Positions 47,571 through 56,076 of a stretch of 64,000 nucleotides of DNA are shown one piece after another. Location: assembly GCA_042140185.1 (NCBI GenBank), contig CP159477.1, positions 3,286,001 to 3,350,000 of the forward strand, given 5' to 3'. Origin of the DNA: JANSXG01 sp024743075 (GTDB taxonomy: Bacteria > Planctomycetota > Phycisphaerae > Phycisphaerales > UBA1924). The notes under the pieces are model-generated. The model had not been told where the DNA came from. It ran no database searches and worked only from the letters and a program-made list of their open reading frames with translations. The stretch's first letter is position 1. The number at the start of each line of letters is the position of its first letter. The translations under genes were made by a program, and so were the position numbers.

Positions 47571-48931
47571 GTGATCCTTCGGACGCGAGTCGAGGTCCGC
47601 GTTTCTGGCCAGGCGCAGGCCCGCGAAGGCCCAGCGCGCGTGGGGGTGAAAGAAGTTCCGGTAGGTCAGCCGGATGTGGTCGCGCGGCGTGATGCACGAC
47701 CCGCCGCGCAGCACATACGAGCCGCACATGAACTTGCCGTTGTACTCGCCGACCGGGCCCTCGGGCGGGCGATAGCGGGGGTACGGCTCGTGCGCCGAGC
47801 GCGTCCACTCCCAGACGCCGCCGGCGAACTGCGACCCGGTCGTCGCGAGCGGGTGCAGTGCCCCGTCTTCGAGGAACTGGGCGTTCTTCAGCGATTTCTC
47901 CCAGCGTGGCGCGATCGCGGCTTCCCACTCGGCCTCGGTCGGCAGGCGGGCCCCGGCCCAGCGGGCGAAGGCCGTCGCCTCGTAGAAACTGATGTGCACG
48001 ACCGGCGCGTTCGGGTCCAGCGGACGCACGCCGTGCATCGTGTACTCGCCCCACGAGCCGTCCGCGGCTTTCTCCCAGTACAGGGGCTTGTCCCAGCCGT
48101 CGCGGCAGATCGTCGCCCACGCGTCGTCGAGCCAGAGATCCGGTCGCGTGTAGCCGCCGTCCTCGATGAAGGCGATGTACTCGCGATTGGTCACCAGGTG
48201 CGAGCGGAGTTCGAAGGGCTCGAGAAGGCGCTGCGTCGCGCGCGCCCTCGTTGTCGAAAGCGAACTCGCCTTTGGCAGCCTCCGTCGCCGGGTGCCCGAT
48301 GGCGACGATGCCGCCCTCGATCGCCAGCCACTCGGGCTCGACATCCGCGCTGCCCACGCCGCGCCACTCACCGCTCACGCTGTACGCCGGGCGCGTCGGG
48401 TTCTCGAAGAGCGTCCGCTTGATGTCCATGAGCAGCAGCTCCTGGTGCTGCTGCTCGTGCTGGATGCCGAGTTCGAGCAGGGGCAGGATCTTGCGGAGCG
48501 TCTCGTCATCGGCCGAGTCGATCACCTTGATCACGCGCTCGTCCACGGTGTCGCGATAGGCCATGACTTCGCCGAGGCCCGGGCGGGTCAGCATGCCGCG
48601 CTTCGCGCGGGTGGCGTTCGCCGATGGACTGGTAGTAGCTGTTGAACAGCACGCGGAAGTCGCGATCGTAGGGCTCAAAGCCCGGCTCGAACGCTTCGAG
48701 GATGAACGTCTCGAAGAACCACGTCGTGTGGGCCAGGTGCCACTTGGTGGGGCTGGTGTGCTCGAACGCTTGCACCACCATGTCTTCCGGGCTCAGCGGC
48801 TCGCAGAGCGAAATCGTCGTGCGCCGCGCGTGCCGGAAGCGGTCGAGAAGCGAATCGGCGCTGCCGATGTCGCGAGCGGCGATCGTGCTGAGGCCCATGG
48901 CAGGGTCTTTCGTCGAGAGGAACTCGTCCAT
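47567..48931 (-). CDS. egtB: Hercynylcysteine/hercynylglutamylcysteine sulfoxide synthase EgtB (two or three frame breaks)
   Basis: About 450 residues when repaired. The iron enzyme joins hercynine to a thiol with oxygen. The DinB-like part has KWHLAHTTWFFET and GIQHEQQHQELLLMDIKR, whose histidines ligate iron. The C-terminal formylglycine-generating-like domain has FELRSHLVTNREYIAF, LPTEAEWEAA, ATTGSQFAGGVWEWT and LRGGSCITPRDHIRLTYRNF. The frame breaks near 48603-48612 and 48228-48246. After ARWAFAGLRLAR the frame has no stop and runs into egtD. A stop overlapping the egtD ATG exists in the next frame, so a third small error is likely; a real fusion is the alternative. Confidence 0.8.
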
Positions 48932-49016
48932 CAACCCTACCACGCCCCCGAGTCGAAACGCGTGAAAGTTTGATCATGTGTCGGTGGGGTGTTCCTGTAG
49001 AACAGATGTGCGCATG

Positions 49017-49039
49017 AAAAAGCCCGCGATTGGGCGGGC
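49017..49039 (-). terminator. Rho-independent terminator after sucD
   Basis: Reads on the minus strand as GCCCGC-CCAATC-GCGGGC followed by five T. It lies 23 bases after the sucD stop and before egtB. Confidence 0.85.
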
Positions 49040-49061
49040 TTGTTGGAAAGCGAGTCGGCCC

Positions 49062-50044
49062 CTAGACCGCCGCCGCCTCCAGCTTCATCGCTCGCGCCAC
49101 CGCACCGCCCATGTCGGCGGGGGTTTCGGCGATCTCGAAGCCGCACTCGGTCATCTTCTCGATCTTGGCGTCCGCCGTGCCCGAGCCGCCGGAGATGATC
49201 GCGCCGGCGTGGCCCATGCGCTTGCCGGGGGGGGCGGTGCGACCGGCGATGAAGCCGGCGATCGGCTTGGAGCCGTTCTTCTTGTACCACTCCGCGGCGG
49301 CTTCCTCGTCGGTGCCGCCGATCTCGCCGATCATCAGGATCGCGTCGGTGTCGGGGTCATTCTCAAAGAGTTCGAGGCAGTCGATGAAGCCGAGGCCGCG
49401 CACCGGGTCGCCGCCGATGCCGATGCAGGTGGACTGGCCAAGGCCGAGGTTGGAGGTCTGCCAGACGGCCTCGTAGGTCAGCGTGCCCGAGCGTGAGACG
49501 ATGCCCACGTTCTTGCCGAGCTTGGACTCGGAGCGGTGGGTGTTGATGTAGCCGGGCATGATGCCGATCTTGCAGCCGGCGTTGGTGTAGGGGTCGTCGT
49601 GCGACTTGCCCGAGCCGGTCTTGGGGCCGGGGGTGATCACGCCGGGGCAGTTGGGGCCGACGAGGTAGATCTTCTTGTCAGCGCCGGCGACGGCGTTGTG
49701 GTCGTCGAGCACCTTGCGGACCTTGACCATGTCCTGCACCGGCACGCCCTCGGTGATCGCGCAGATCACGCGGATGCCCGCGTCGATCGCCTCGAAGATG
49801 GCGTCGGCGGTGAAGGCGGGGGGGACGAAGATCATGGTGGCGTCGGCGCCGGTGGCGTCGACAGCGCCCTGGACGGTGTCGAAGATCGGCAGGCCGTTGT
49901 CGTCTTTGGTGCCGCCCTTGCCGGGGGTCACGCCGCCGACCATCTTGGTGCCGTAGTCGTAGCAGCCCTTGGTGTGCAGGCGCCGAAGGAGCCGGTGATG
50001 CCCTGGCAGATGACTTTGGTGTTGGCGTCGATGAGCACGGACAT
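49062..50044 (-). CDS. sucD: Succinate-CoA ligase, alpha subunit (frame break)
   Basis: About 327 residues. The TCA-cycle enzyme interconverts succinyl-CoA and succinate with nucleotide formation. Landmarks are TKVICQGITGSFGA at the CoA-binding start, ICAITEGVPVQDM, YLVGPNCPGVITPG, SRSGTLTYEAVWQTSNLGLG and the phospho-histidine loop GHAGAIISGGSGTADAK. The frame breaks near 49978-49986; one base joins GSFGA to HTKGCYDYGTKMVGGVTPGK. The beta subunit gene sucC is not adjacent. It is followed by a strong terminator and divides from a divergent lipoprotein gene. Confidence 0.9.
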
Positions 50045-50190
50045 GGAGGGCGTCTCCTGCGGTCTGGTAGGCGATTGGCGAGGGAAGCCGGGCCGATGGC
50101 CCGGCGCTGAACGCGTACGATAGCCCGCAGCACCGGGGGTGTCACACCGCCGGAGCGCGGACCCGCCTTCTCTATAAAGGATCGCGATTC

Positions 50191-51369
50191 ATGCCCCGAT
50201 TCCAGCGAAACCGAGCCTCCATCACCGCCCTCGCGCTCACGGCGACGGTGCTGCTCACCGGCTGCGCCTCAACCACGCCATCGGAGACCGGCGACAGCGC
50301 GTCCGGACCGGCACTGGTCGCCGAGTCCCCGGATCGCCAGTGGACGGGCGTGGCGTGGATCGGCTCGTCGGGCGATGTGATCGTGAACTACCCGCGCTGG
50401 ACCGACGAGTACACCAACGCCGTGGAGCGGGTGCGGATCGGCGACGACGGCTCGGTCACGCGCGTGCCTTGGCCGAACCAGGCGATGAACACGGTCCCGA
50501 ACCCCGAGTCGCTCAGCCCGTCCGAGCGGCGCGATGTGCTCGTCGCGGTGCAGGCGGTCCACACCGATCGCAAGGGGCGGATCTGGATCCTCGATACCGG
50601 CAACCCCGGTTTCGCCGGCGTGCTCGAGGACGGGGCCAAGCTCATCATGGTCAACCCGAGCACCGGGCGGGTGGAGCGGACCTACGCGTTCGACTCGTCC
50701 ATCGCAAAGGAGAACAGCTACCTCAACGATGTCCGCATCGACATCCGCTACGAGCGGGCGTACATCACCGATTCGGGCATCGGCGGGCTGGTGGTGGTCG
50801 ATCTGGACACCGCCGAGGCCCGGCGCGTGCTCGACGGGCACCCCTCGACGCTGGCCGAGCCGGACTTCACGCCGGTGATCGGCGGCCGGGCGTTCGTGGA
50901 TCCCCAAACCGGACAGCCGCCTCAGATCCATGCCGACGGCGTCGCGCTCTCGCCCGACGGGCGCCACCTGTACTGGCAGGCGCTGACCGCGAAGACGCTG
51001 TATCGCCTGCCCACGCGCGCTCTGGCGGACTTCTCCGTCGAGAACGACGCGCTGATCGCGGAGATCGAGAACATGGGCCGCACCGTCGTGACCGACGGCA
51101 TGGCCTTCGACGGTCGAGGCAACCTGTACTTCAGCGCGCTCGAGAACGACGCCGTGATGTACCGGACCCCGACCGGCGCCATCCGCACGCTGTGGTCGTC
51201 CCCGCAACTCGCGTGGCCCGACACCTTCAGTTACGACGCGGTCCGCGATGTGCTGTACGTGTCGACGGCGCAGATCCACCGGATGCCCGGTCGGGCGGGG
51301 CCCGGCATGCCCTGGCCGCCGTCCGAGCCGTTCCGCATTTTCCGGTTCGATCTGTCGGGCGCGAACTGA
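50191..51369 (+). CDS. Lipoprotein with yellow/major royal jelly protein-like propeller
   Basis: 392 residues with lipobox VLLTGC. After the anchor the six-bladed propeller of the MRJP/yellow family is seen: TGVAWIGSSGDVIVNYPRW, VQAVHTDRKGRIWILDTGNP, AYITDSGIGGLVVVDLDTAE, ADGVALSPDGRHLYWQALTA and TDGMAFDGRGNLYFSALEND. Bacterial members are sometimes annotated as L-dopachrome tautomerase-like, but no activity is proven. It should sit on the periplasmic face. Divergent from sucD, with a GC-rich hairpin (GCCGGGCCGATGGCCCGGC) between them. Confidence 0.8.
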   Translation: MPRFQRNRASITALALTATVLLTGCASTTPSETGDSASGPALVAESPDRQWTGVAWIGSSGDVIVNYPRWTDEYTNAVERVRIGDDGSVTRVPWPNQAMNTVPNPESLSPSERRDVLVAVQAVHTDRKGRIWILDTGNPGFAGVLEDGAKLIMVNPSTGRVERTYAFDSSIAKENSYLNDVRIDIRYERAYITDSGIGGLVVVDLDTAEARRVLDGHPSTLAEPDFTPVIGGRAFVDPQTGQPPQIHADGVALSPDGRHLYWQALTAKTLYRLPTRALADFSVENDALIAEIENMGRTVVTDGMAFDGRGNLYFSALENDAVMYRTPTGAIRTLWSSPQLAWPDTFSYDAVRDVLYVSTAQIHRMPGRAGPGMPWPPSEPFRIFRFDLSGAN

Positions 51370-51387
51370 GATCGCGAGCGGCGCGGA

Positions 51388-52035
51388 TCACTTGCGTCGA
51401 TTGTAGGTGTGCTCCATGACCATCCAGGGCTCGCCGTAGGCGATTTCCCATGCCTCGAAGACGTGCGTGTCCTCGTCGACGATGCGGACGACGAACTTGA
51501 CCGGCTTGCGATACTCGCCGGTCATGACCTCGTCCATCTCGCCGAACATCGTCAGCGTGGAGCCGTCGGGGCTCATCGAGCCGCGCATCGACGCGGTCCC
51601 CGTCCCGAACGAGTCCATCCAGACGCCGGTGAACATCTTCCCGGCCTTGTCGAAGCCGGTGTAGCCGATGCCCTCGAAGGGCATGCCCATCATGTTGCCG
51701 TTGAAGTTCTGCTTCAGGAACCGGTTGCCGAGGACCATCTCGTAGCTCGCGCTGGCCTGAGAGGTCATGGGCGGGGCGGCGGGGTCCCAGACGATCTTGG
51801 AGGTGACGTCCCAGTCGCCGACGAGTTGGGCGAGCCAGCTGTGGGGTTTGCCGGGCTCCATGGATTCCATGTACTGCTGCATCGCGGCCGCGGGGTCTTC
51901 CACCGAGAGGCCCGCGAGCGGGTGGCGTTCATCCATCTCGGGCATGCCCCCGTCCTGACGAGCGATGGCGAGCGTGCCAATAAGCGAGGCGGCGATGCAG
52001 GCGTGGGCGACGACGGGTTTGTTGATGCGCGGCAT
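51388..52035 (-). CDS. DUF1579 secreted protein
   Basis: 215 residues with a signal peptide ending ...IGTLAIARQ. The mature domain is DUF1579: LAQLVGDWDVTSKIVWDP, SYEMVLGNRFLKQNFNGNMM, GIGYTGFDKAGKMFTGVWMD and the ending WMVMEHTYNRRK. The domain is a beta-barrel of unknown role, frequent in secreted proteins of this phylum. Convergent with the MRJP-like gene, 18 bases apart, and divergent from the next gene. Confidence 0.8.
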   Translation of the reverse strand: MPRINKPVVAHACIAASLIGTLAIARQDGGMPEMDERHPLAGLSVEDPAAAMQQYMESMEPGKPHSWLAQLVGDWDVTSKIVWDPAAPPMTSQASASYEMVLGNRFLKQNFNGNMMGMPFEGIGYTGFDKAGKMFTGVWMDSFGTGTASMRGSMSPDGSTLTMFGEMDEVMTGEYRKPVKFVVRIVDEDTHVFEAWEIAYGEPWMVMEHTYNRRK

Positions 52036-52211
52036 GACAGTTTCCTCCTCGTGATTTGTGCGGCGTTCCGGGACGATCCCCGGACCTTTGCTAGGATAAC
52101 CGCGGCCCGGTGGGGCCGAGGGTCGAAATAAGCGGGCAGCCGCCGACCTTCTGGCGCGGGCGATTCGGTGGTCGCGATCCGTCGCGAGAGTTGATTGTGA
52201 ATGAGGTGGTT

Positions 52212-53330
52212 ATGCGCGCGATTGTGACCGGCCAGGTCGGCATGGACAAGAAGAGCTACCTGCAGGGCGTCGTCGACTTCGCCGGGCAGCAGGGCGAGAC
52301 GGTCAAACTGTTCAACATCGGCGACATGATGTACGCCGAGGGGCGGGACATCCGCCCGGGCCGAATCCTCGACCTGCCGTGGTCGCGTCTGAACTCGCTC
52401 CGGCGTGCCGCGATGAAGGACATCATCGCCGAGGCGCCGAACCATGACCACGTGATGGTGAACACCCACGCCACCTTCCGCTGGCGCCACGGCCTGTTCC
52501 CCGCCTTCGACCTCGACCAGATCCAGCGCTTCGATCCGGACCTGCTCATCTGCCTCGTGGACAACATCGAGGTCGTGCATCATCGGCTCCACGAAGAACA
52601 CGACATCGACGCGACGCTCAAGGACTGCATGGTCTGGCGCGAGGAGGAGATCCTCGCGACCGAGATCATCGCGCAGGCGCTGCACAAGCCGTTCTACATC
52701 GTCAGCCGCGGACGCCACGTCAGCACCACGCCGACGATGTTCCGCCTGATCATGCGCCCGGAACTGAAGAAGGTGTACCCGAGCTTCCCGATGAGTCACG
52801 TCGTGGATATGCCCGATGTGCTCAAGGAGATCGAGGACTTCCGCGCCGCGCTCGCCAAGCACTTCGTGACCTTCGACCCCGCCGACGTGGACGAGAAACT
52901 GCTGCTCGACCAGGCCATCGCCGCGGCGAAGGAGGGTCAGGACTTCATCACCTACGAGCCCCACGCCTACGGCGGCTCGCGCGACATGCCGCCCCTGAAG
53001 GTGAAGGTGCGTGAGGTGCTGGATATCGCGGGCGACATCGACGGCCAGATCTACATGCGCGACTTCAAGCTCATCGACCAATCCGACATGATCGTCAGTC
53101 TGGTCCCCGAACTGCCCGGTGGCGTACCCGCGCTGTCCTCGGGCGTCGAGCGCGAGCTCCAGCACGCCTTCGAGCACACCAAGGAGGTGTACATCGTCTG
53201 GAAGCCCAAGAAGAACCCATCGCCGTTCATCACCGAAACGGCGACGAAGATCTTCGGATCTGTCAAAGAGGCGCTGGAGTATTTCGAGGAAGTCGGTATG
53301 TTCGGGCAGGTGAACCTGTTCGGGCACTGA
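52212..53330 (+). CDS. P-loop NTPase-like protein with altered Walker A, unknown function
   Basis: 372 residues from ATG at 52212; an upstream in-frame run is rejected. The first strand and loop read AIVTGQVGMDKKSYLQGVVD, like an adenylate-kinase-type P-loop, but the Gly before the key Lys is Asp and an extra Lys is present. Later blocks are MVNTHATFRWRHGLFPAFD, FDPDLLICLVDNIEVVHHRL, KPFYIVSRGRHVSTTPTMFR and the C-terminal FIVWKP-like VYIVWKPKKNPSPFITETAT. The fold resembles nucleotide kinases and the second half TIR-/deoxyribosyltransferase-like domains, but I can name no family. Monocistronic with its own -10-like TAGGAT at about 52092. Confidence 0.6.
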   Translation: MRAIVTGQVGMDKKSYLQGVVDFAGQQGETVKLFNIGDMMYAEGRDIRPGRILDLPWSRLNSLRRAAMKDIIAEAPNHDHVMVNTHATFRWRHGLFPAFDLDQIQRFDPDLLICLVDNIEVVHHRLHEEHDIDATLKDCMVWREEEILATEIIAQALHKPFYIVSRGRHVSTTPTMFRLIMRPELKKVYPSFPMSHVVDMPDVLKEIEDFRAALAKHFVTFDPADVDEKLLLDQAIAAAKEGQDFITYEPHAYGGSRDMPPLKVKVREVLDIAGDIDGQIYMRDFKLIDQSDMIVSLVPELPGGVPALSSGVERELQHAFEHTKEVYIVWKPKKNPSPFITETATKIFGSVKEALEYFEEVGMFGQVNLFGH

Positions 53331-53544
53331 GGCGGAGGAGCCGACCGAACCCGGAGACTCCTACGGAAGCAGGCGGGCGTGAGCCTCAATGTGCCGGGCG
53401 TTCCTGCTGCAGGCTCGTGACCGGCTCAGCGAACCGTCGGTGCCACCCGATTTTGATAGACCGCTTGCTTAGAGCGGGGATACACAAGGCCAATCGCGAA
53501 GCACTTCGGCGCGCCGCGCCCGCTTGAGACGATGATGCGGCGCC

Positions 53545-53900
53545 CATGAAAAAGGCCCGCATCCCCTGTGCAGGATGCGGGCCCCTGTGCGTCCCGTTCG
53601 GGAGTGCCCCCCAAGCCACTCCGTCCCGGGTGGAGGATGTCCCCGTTTGGGGATCAAACGGACACGCCGCGCCTCTCGAACACGGCGTGCCCCGCGTCTC
53701 GTCGGCCTCTCACGATCGGGAAGAGGCCGACCACCCCCTCTCCGATCTCAACCGGCGAGTGCTCGACCCGGGTGCTTCGTCCCTCAAGCGGGCGACGGCG
53801 GGAACTCATGCCATCGTCCATCGGGCGGGAGCACGCGGGCCTCTCTCTCCCAACCAAGTTTCGCACGCTAAGGCCTTGTGGTTCCGGGCTTTGACTTAGA
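53545..53900 (-). ncRNA. Candidate structured noncoding RNA, unidentified
   Basis: On the minus strand a -10-like TATTCT (53903-53898) precedes about 350 bases of GC-rich sequence that ends at a strong terminator. In between are consecutive perfect hairpins: a 10-base stem GTCGGCCTCT/AGAGGCCGAC (53701-53731), a 7-base stem CACGCCG/CGGCGTG (53663-53689), CCGTTTG/CAAACGG (53643-53661) and GGAGTG/CACTCC (53601-53622). There is no long frame. I looked for RNase P, tmRNA, 6S, SRP and tRNA signatures by eye and found none. Plus-strand transcription as a truA leader is an alternative. Confidence 0.4.
53549..53583 (-). terminator. Rho-independent terminator facing left
   Basis: Eleven-base stem, on the plus strand GGCCCGCATCC / GGATGCGGGCC with an eight-base loop, flanked on the minus strand by TTTTT. 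It ends transcripts coming from the right, the strand of the candidate RNA. Confidence 0.85.
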
Positions 53901-53905
53901 ATACT

Positions 53906-53934
53906 GCAAAAAAGCAGGCGTGCTGCCTTTTTGC
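53906..53934 (+). terminator. T-rich hairpin before truA
   Basis: GCAAAAA with GCAG / CTGC and TTTTTGC form a stem with one mismatch and a GCGTG loop. It is nearly symmetric, so it could stop transcription in either direction. It lies 54 bases before the truA start. Confidence 0.5.
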
Positions 53935-53987
53935 CCTACCTGACGCCAAAATCGCTCCCATCCCCTGATCCGCTACCCTTCTCGCCC

Positions 53988-54851
53988 GTGCGCTACCGCC
54001 TGACCATCGCCTACGACGGCACCGATTTTCACGGCTGGCAGCAGCAGTTCCAGCCCGTGGAGGGTGCCGCTCCCGATCCAGAGACCGGGGAAAAGCCCAG
54101 GACGGAGCTGCGCACGGTGCAGTCCGTGGTCCGAGCGGCGGTCCGCTCGGTCATCCGTGAGCCCGTCCAGGTGCAAGGGGCCAGTCGCACGGACTCTGGC
54201 GTCCACGCCCGCTGCCAGACCGCGGCGTTCACCACCACCGACGACCGGATCGGCCCGCCCGACGAGAAGCTGATGCTCGCCATCAACAGCCGCCTGCCCG
54301 AGGACGTGCTGGTGACCTCCTGCGTGCGCACGCGGGAGGACTTCGAGCCGATCTCCGACTGCGTCCGCAAGGGGTACCGCTACCGGGTCTACGCGTCGCC
54401 GGTCCGCCCGCTCTGGGAGCGGCGCGAGGTGTTCCACCTGCGCCGGGAGGTCGATCACGAGGCCATGCACGAGGCGGCTCGGCACCTCGTCGGCACGCAC
54501 GACTTCGAGTCGCTCGCCTCGACCCACCACGGGCGCGAGAGCACCGTGCGCACGCTCCACCACTGCTCCGTCACCCGGACCGACGAGCACAACCTGCAAA
54601 TCGATGCCTCGGGAGATGGCTTTCTCTACAACATGGTCCGGATTCTGGCAGGCACGCTGGTCGAGGTCGGCATCGGCAAGATCTCGCCCGGCGACATCCC
54701 GGCGATCCTCGACGCGAAGGACCGGCGCCGGGCCGGGCCGACGCTCCCGCCTGAGGGGCTCTGCCTTATGTGGGCGGAGTACCCCGAGCCCGACGGCGTG
54801 CTGGGCGATGCGCCGGAGTGGGCGAAATCGGGCGTAGCGCCGGGTTCATGA
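53988..54851 (+). CDS. truA: tRNA pseudouridine synthase A
   Basis: 287 residues from a GTG; a TTG 19 codons upstream is less likely. The enzyme makes pseudouridine at positions 38-40 of tRNA. Landmarks are YRLTIAYDGTDFHGWQQQ at the start, the catalytic GASRTDSGVHARCQ with its Asp, YRYRVYASPVRPLW, GTHDFESLAS and GDGFLYNMVRILAGTLVEVG. A Pro/Glu-rich insert of about 20 residues follows FHGWQQQ. It is followed after seven bases by a glycosyltransferase gene, so the two are likely co-transcribed. Confidence 0.93.
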   Translation: MRYRLTIAYDGTDFHGWQQQFQPVEGAAPDPETGEKPRTELRTVQSVVRAAVRSVIREPVQVQGASRTDSGVHARCQTAAFTTTDDRIGPPDEKLMLAINSRLPEDVLVTSCVRTREDFEPISDCVRKGYRYRVYASPVRPLWERREVFHLRREVDHEAMHEAARHLVGTHDFESLASTHHGRESTVRTLHHCSVTRTDEHNLQIDASGDGFLYNMVRILAGTLVEVGIGKISPGDIPAILDAKDRRRAGPTLPPEGLCLMWAEYPEPDGVLGDAPEWAKSGVAPGS

Positions 54852-54858
54852 GCGCAGC

Positions 54859-56076
54859 ATGGGACTTCGCATCCTCCACATCTCGACACGTCTCATCCTC
54901 GGCGGCTCGCAGGAGAACGTCGTCTTGTCGTGCGAGGGCCAGACCGAGCGTGGGCACGAGGTCCACCTCGCCTACGGGCCGATCTACGGGCCGGAGGGTT
55001 CGATGCTCGACCGGGTGACGGCGTGGCGATCGAGCGAGGGGCAGGCGATCGAGACGCACGAAGTGCCGGACATGGTGCGCGAACTGTCACCGATCCGAGA
55101 TCGGCGCTGCCTGAAGCAACTGACCGCGCTGATCCGCGAATTCGAGCCCGACATCGTGCACACCCACTCGAGCAAAGCGGGCATCCTCGGGCGGATGGCG
55201 GCTTGGAAAGCGGGGGGGCGGGATGGGAAGCTCGGCGTGGTGCACACGATCCACGGCCCGCCGTTCCACCGGTACGAAAAGACCTGGCGCAACGTGCTGT
55301 ATGTGGCGTCCGAACGGATCGCCGCGAAGCGATGCCACGCGATCATCAGCGTGTGCGACGCGATGACCCAGCAGTTCCGCGCCGCGGGCATCGGCAGGCC
55401 GGAGCAGTACACGACCGTTCGAAGCGGAATCGAGACGGGGCCGTACCTCGCGCCGATCTCGGACGAGGAACGCGCGACACAGCACGAAGCACTCGGGCTC
55501 TCGCCCGATGACTTCGTCGTCGGGACTGTTTCGCGGATCAGCGACCTGAAGGGTCACGCGGATCTGGTTCAGGCGTTGACGCCCCTGATGCGCGAGCACC
55601 CTCAGATCAAGCTGCTCTGGGTCGGCGACGGCTGGCTGCGCGATTCGTTGGAAGCGAGCCTGAACGATCTGGGCCTGCGCGACCGGGTGGTCATCACCGG
55701 CATGGTGGCACCTGAGGATGTGCCGGGCCTGATGAAACTGATGGATGTGCTTGCGCATCCAAGCTATCGCGAGGGCCTGCCGCGGGCGGTCGTGCAGGGC
55801 ATGCTCAGCGGGCTGGCAGTCATCGCGACCGATGTGGACGGCACCCCGGAGGTCTGCATCGATGGCGAAACCGGCCTGTCGTACTCGCCGGGGGACACCG
55901 GGGCGCTGCGCAAGCACCTGCGGCGGCTCGTGCATGATGAGTCGCTGCGTCGAGGACTCGGTGATCGTGCCCGGTCGCACTGCGCGGATGCGTACTCGGC
56001 CCAGCGCATGGTGGACGAGACCGAGAAGGTGTACGCTCGGGTGCTGGAGGGTCTGCGTGGCACAGCACGGCAATAG
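54859..56076 (+). CDS. Glycosyltransferase family 4
   Basis: 405 residues. The GT-B fold shows in RILHISTRLILGGSQENVVL (N-terminal GG loop), PDIVHTHSSKAGILGRMAAW, VVGTVSRISDLKGHADLVQA and LLWVGDGWLRDSLEASLNDL. The donor-binding motif is YREGLPRAVVQGMLSGLAVI, where the second Glu of the EX7E pattern is replaced by Gln. It transfers a sugar from an activated donor, probably for a surface glycan; the acceptor is unknown. Its end overlaps the next gene by 20 bases. Confidence 0.85.
   Translation: MGLRILHISTRLILGGSQENVVLSCEGQTERGHEVHLAYGPIYGPEGSMLDRVTAWRSSEGQAIETHEVPDMVRELSPIRDRRCLKQLTALIREFEPDIVHTHSSKAGILGRMAAWKAGGRDGKLGVVHTIHGPPFHRYEKTWRNVLYVASERIAAKRCHAIISVCDAMTQQFRAAGIGRPEQYTTVRSGIETGPYLAPISDEERATQHEALGLSPDDFVVGTVSRISDLKGHADLVQALTPLMREHPQIKLLWVGDGWLRDSLEASLNDLGLRDRVVITGMVAPEDVPGLMKLMDVLAHPSYREGLPRAVVQGMLSGLAVIATDVDGTPEVCIDGETGLSYSPGDTGALRKHLRRLVHDESLRRGLGDRARSHCADAYSAQRMVDETEKVYARVLEGLRGTARQ

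Larger units (their letters stand above)
53331..53987. other. Long intergenic region without a protein gene
   Basis: 657 bases between the P-loop gene and truA. All open frames here are short and unlike protein. The region holds a possible structured RNA on the minus strand (53545-53900), a strong terminator facing left, and a second T-rich hairpin before truA; these are listed separately. 53331-53540 shows nothing I can name. Confidence 0.6.

Noticed and set aside
53641..53735. tRNA-like T-arm at CGTGTTCGAGAGG on the minus strand
   Set aside because: No acceptor stem, D-arm or anticodon arm of the right spacing could be built around it.
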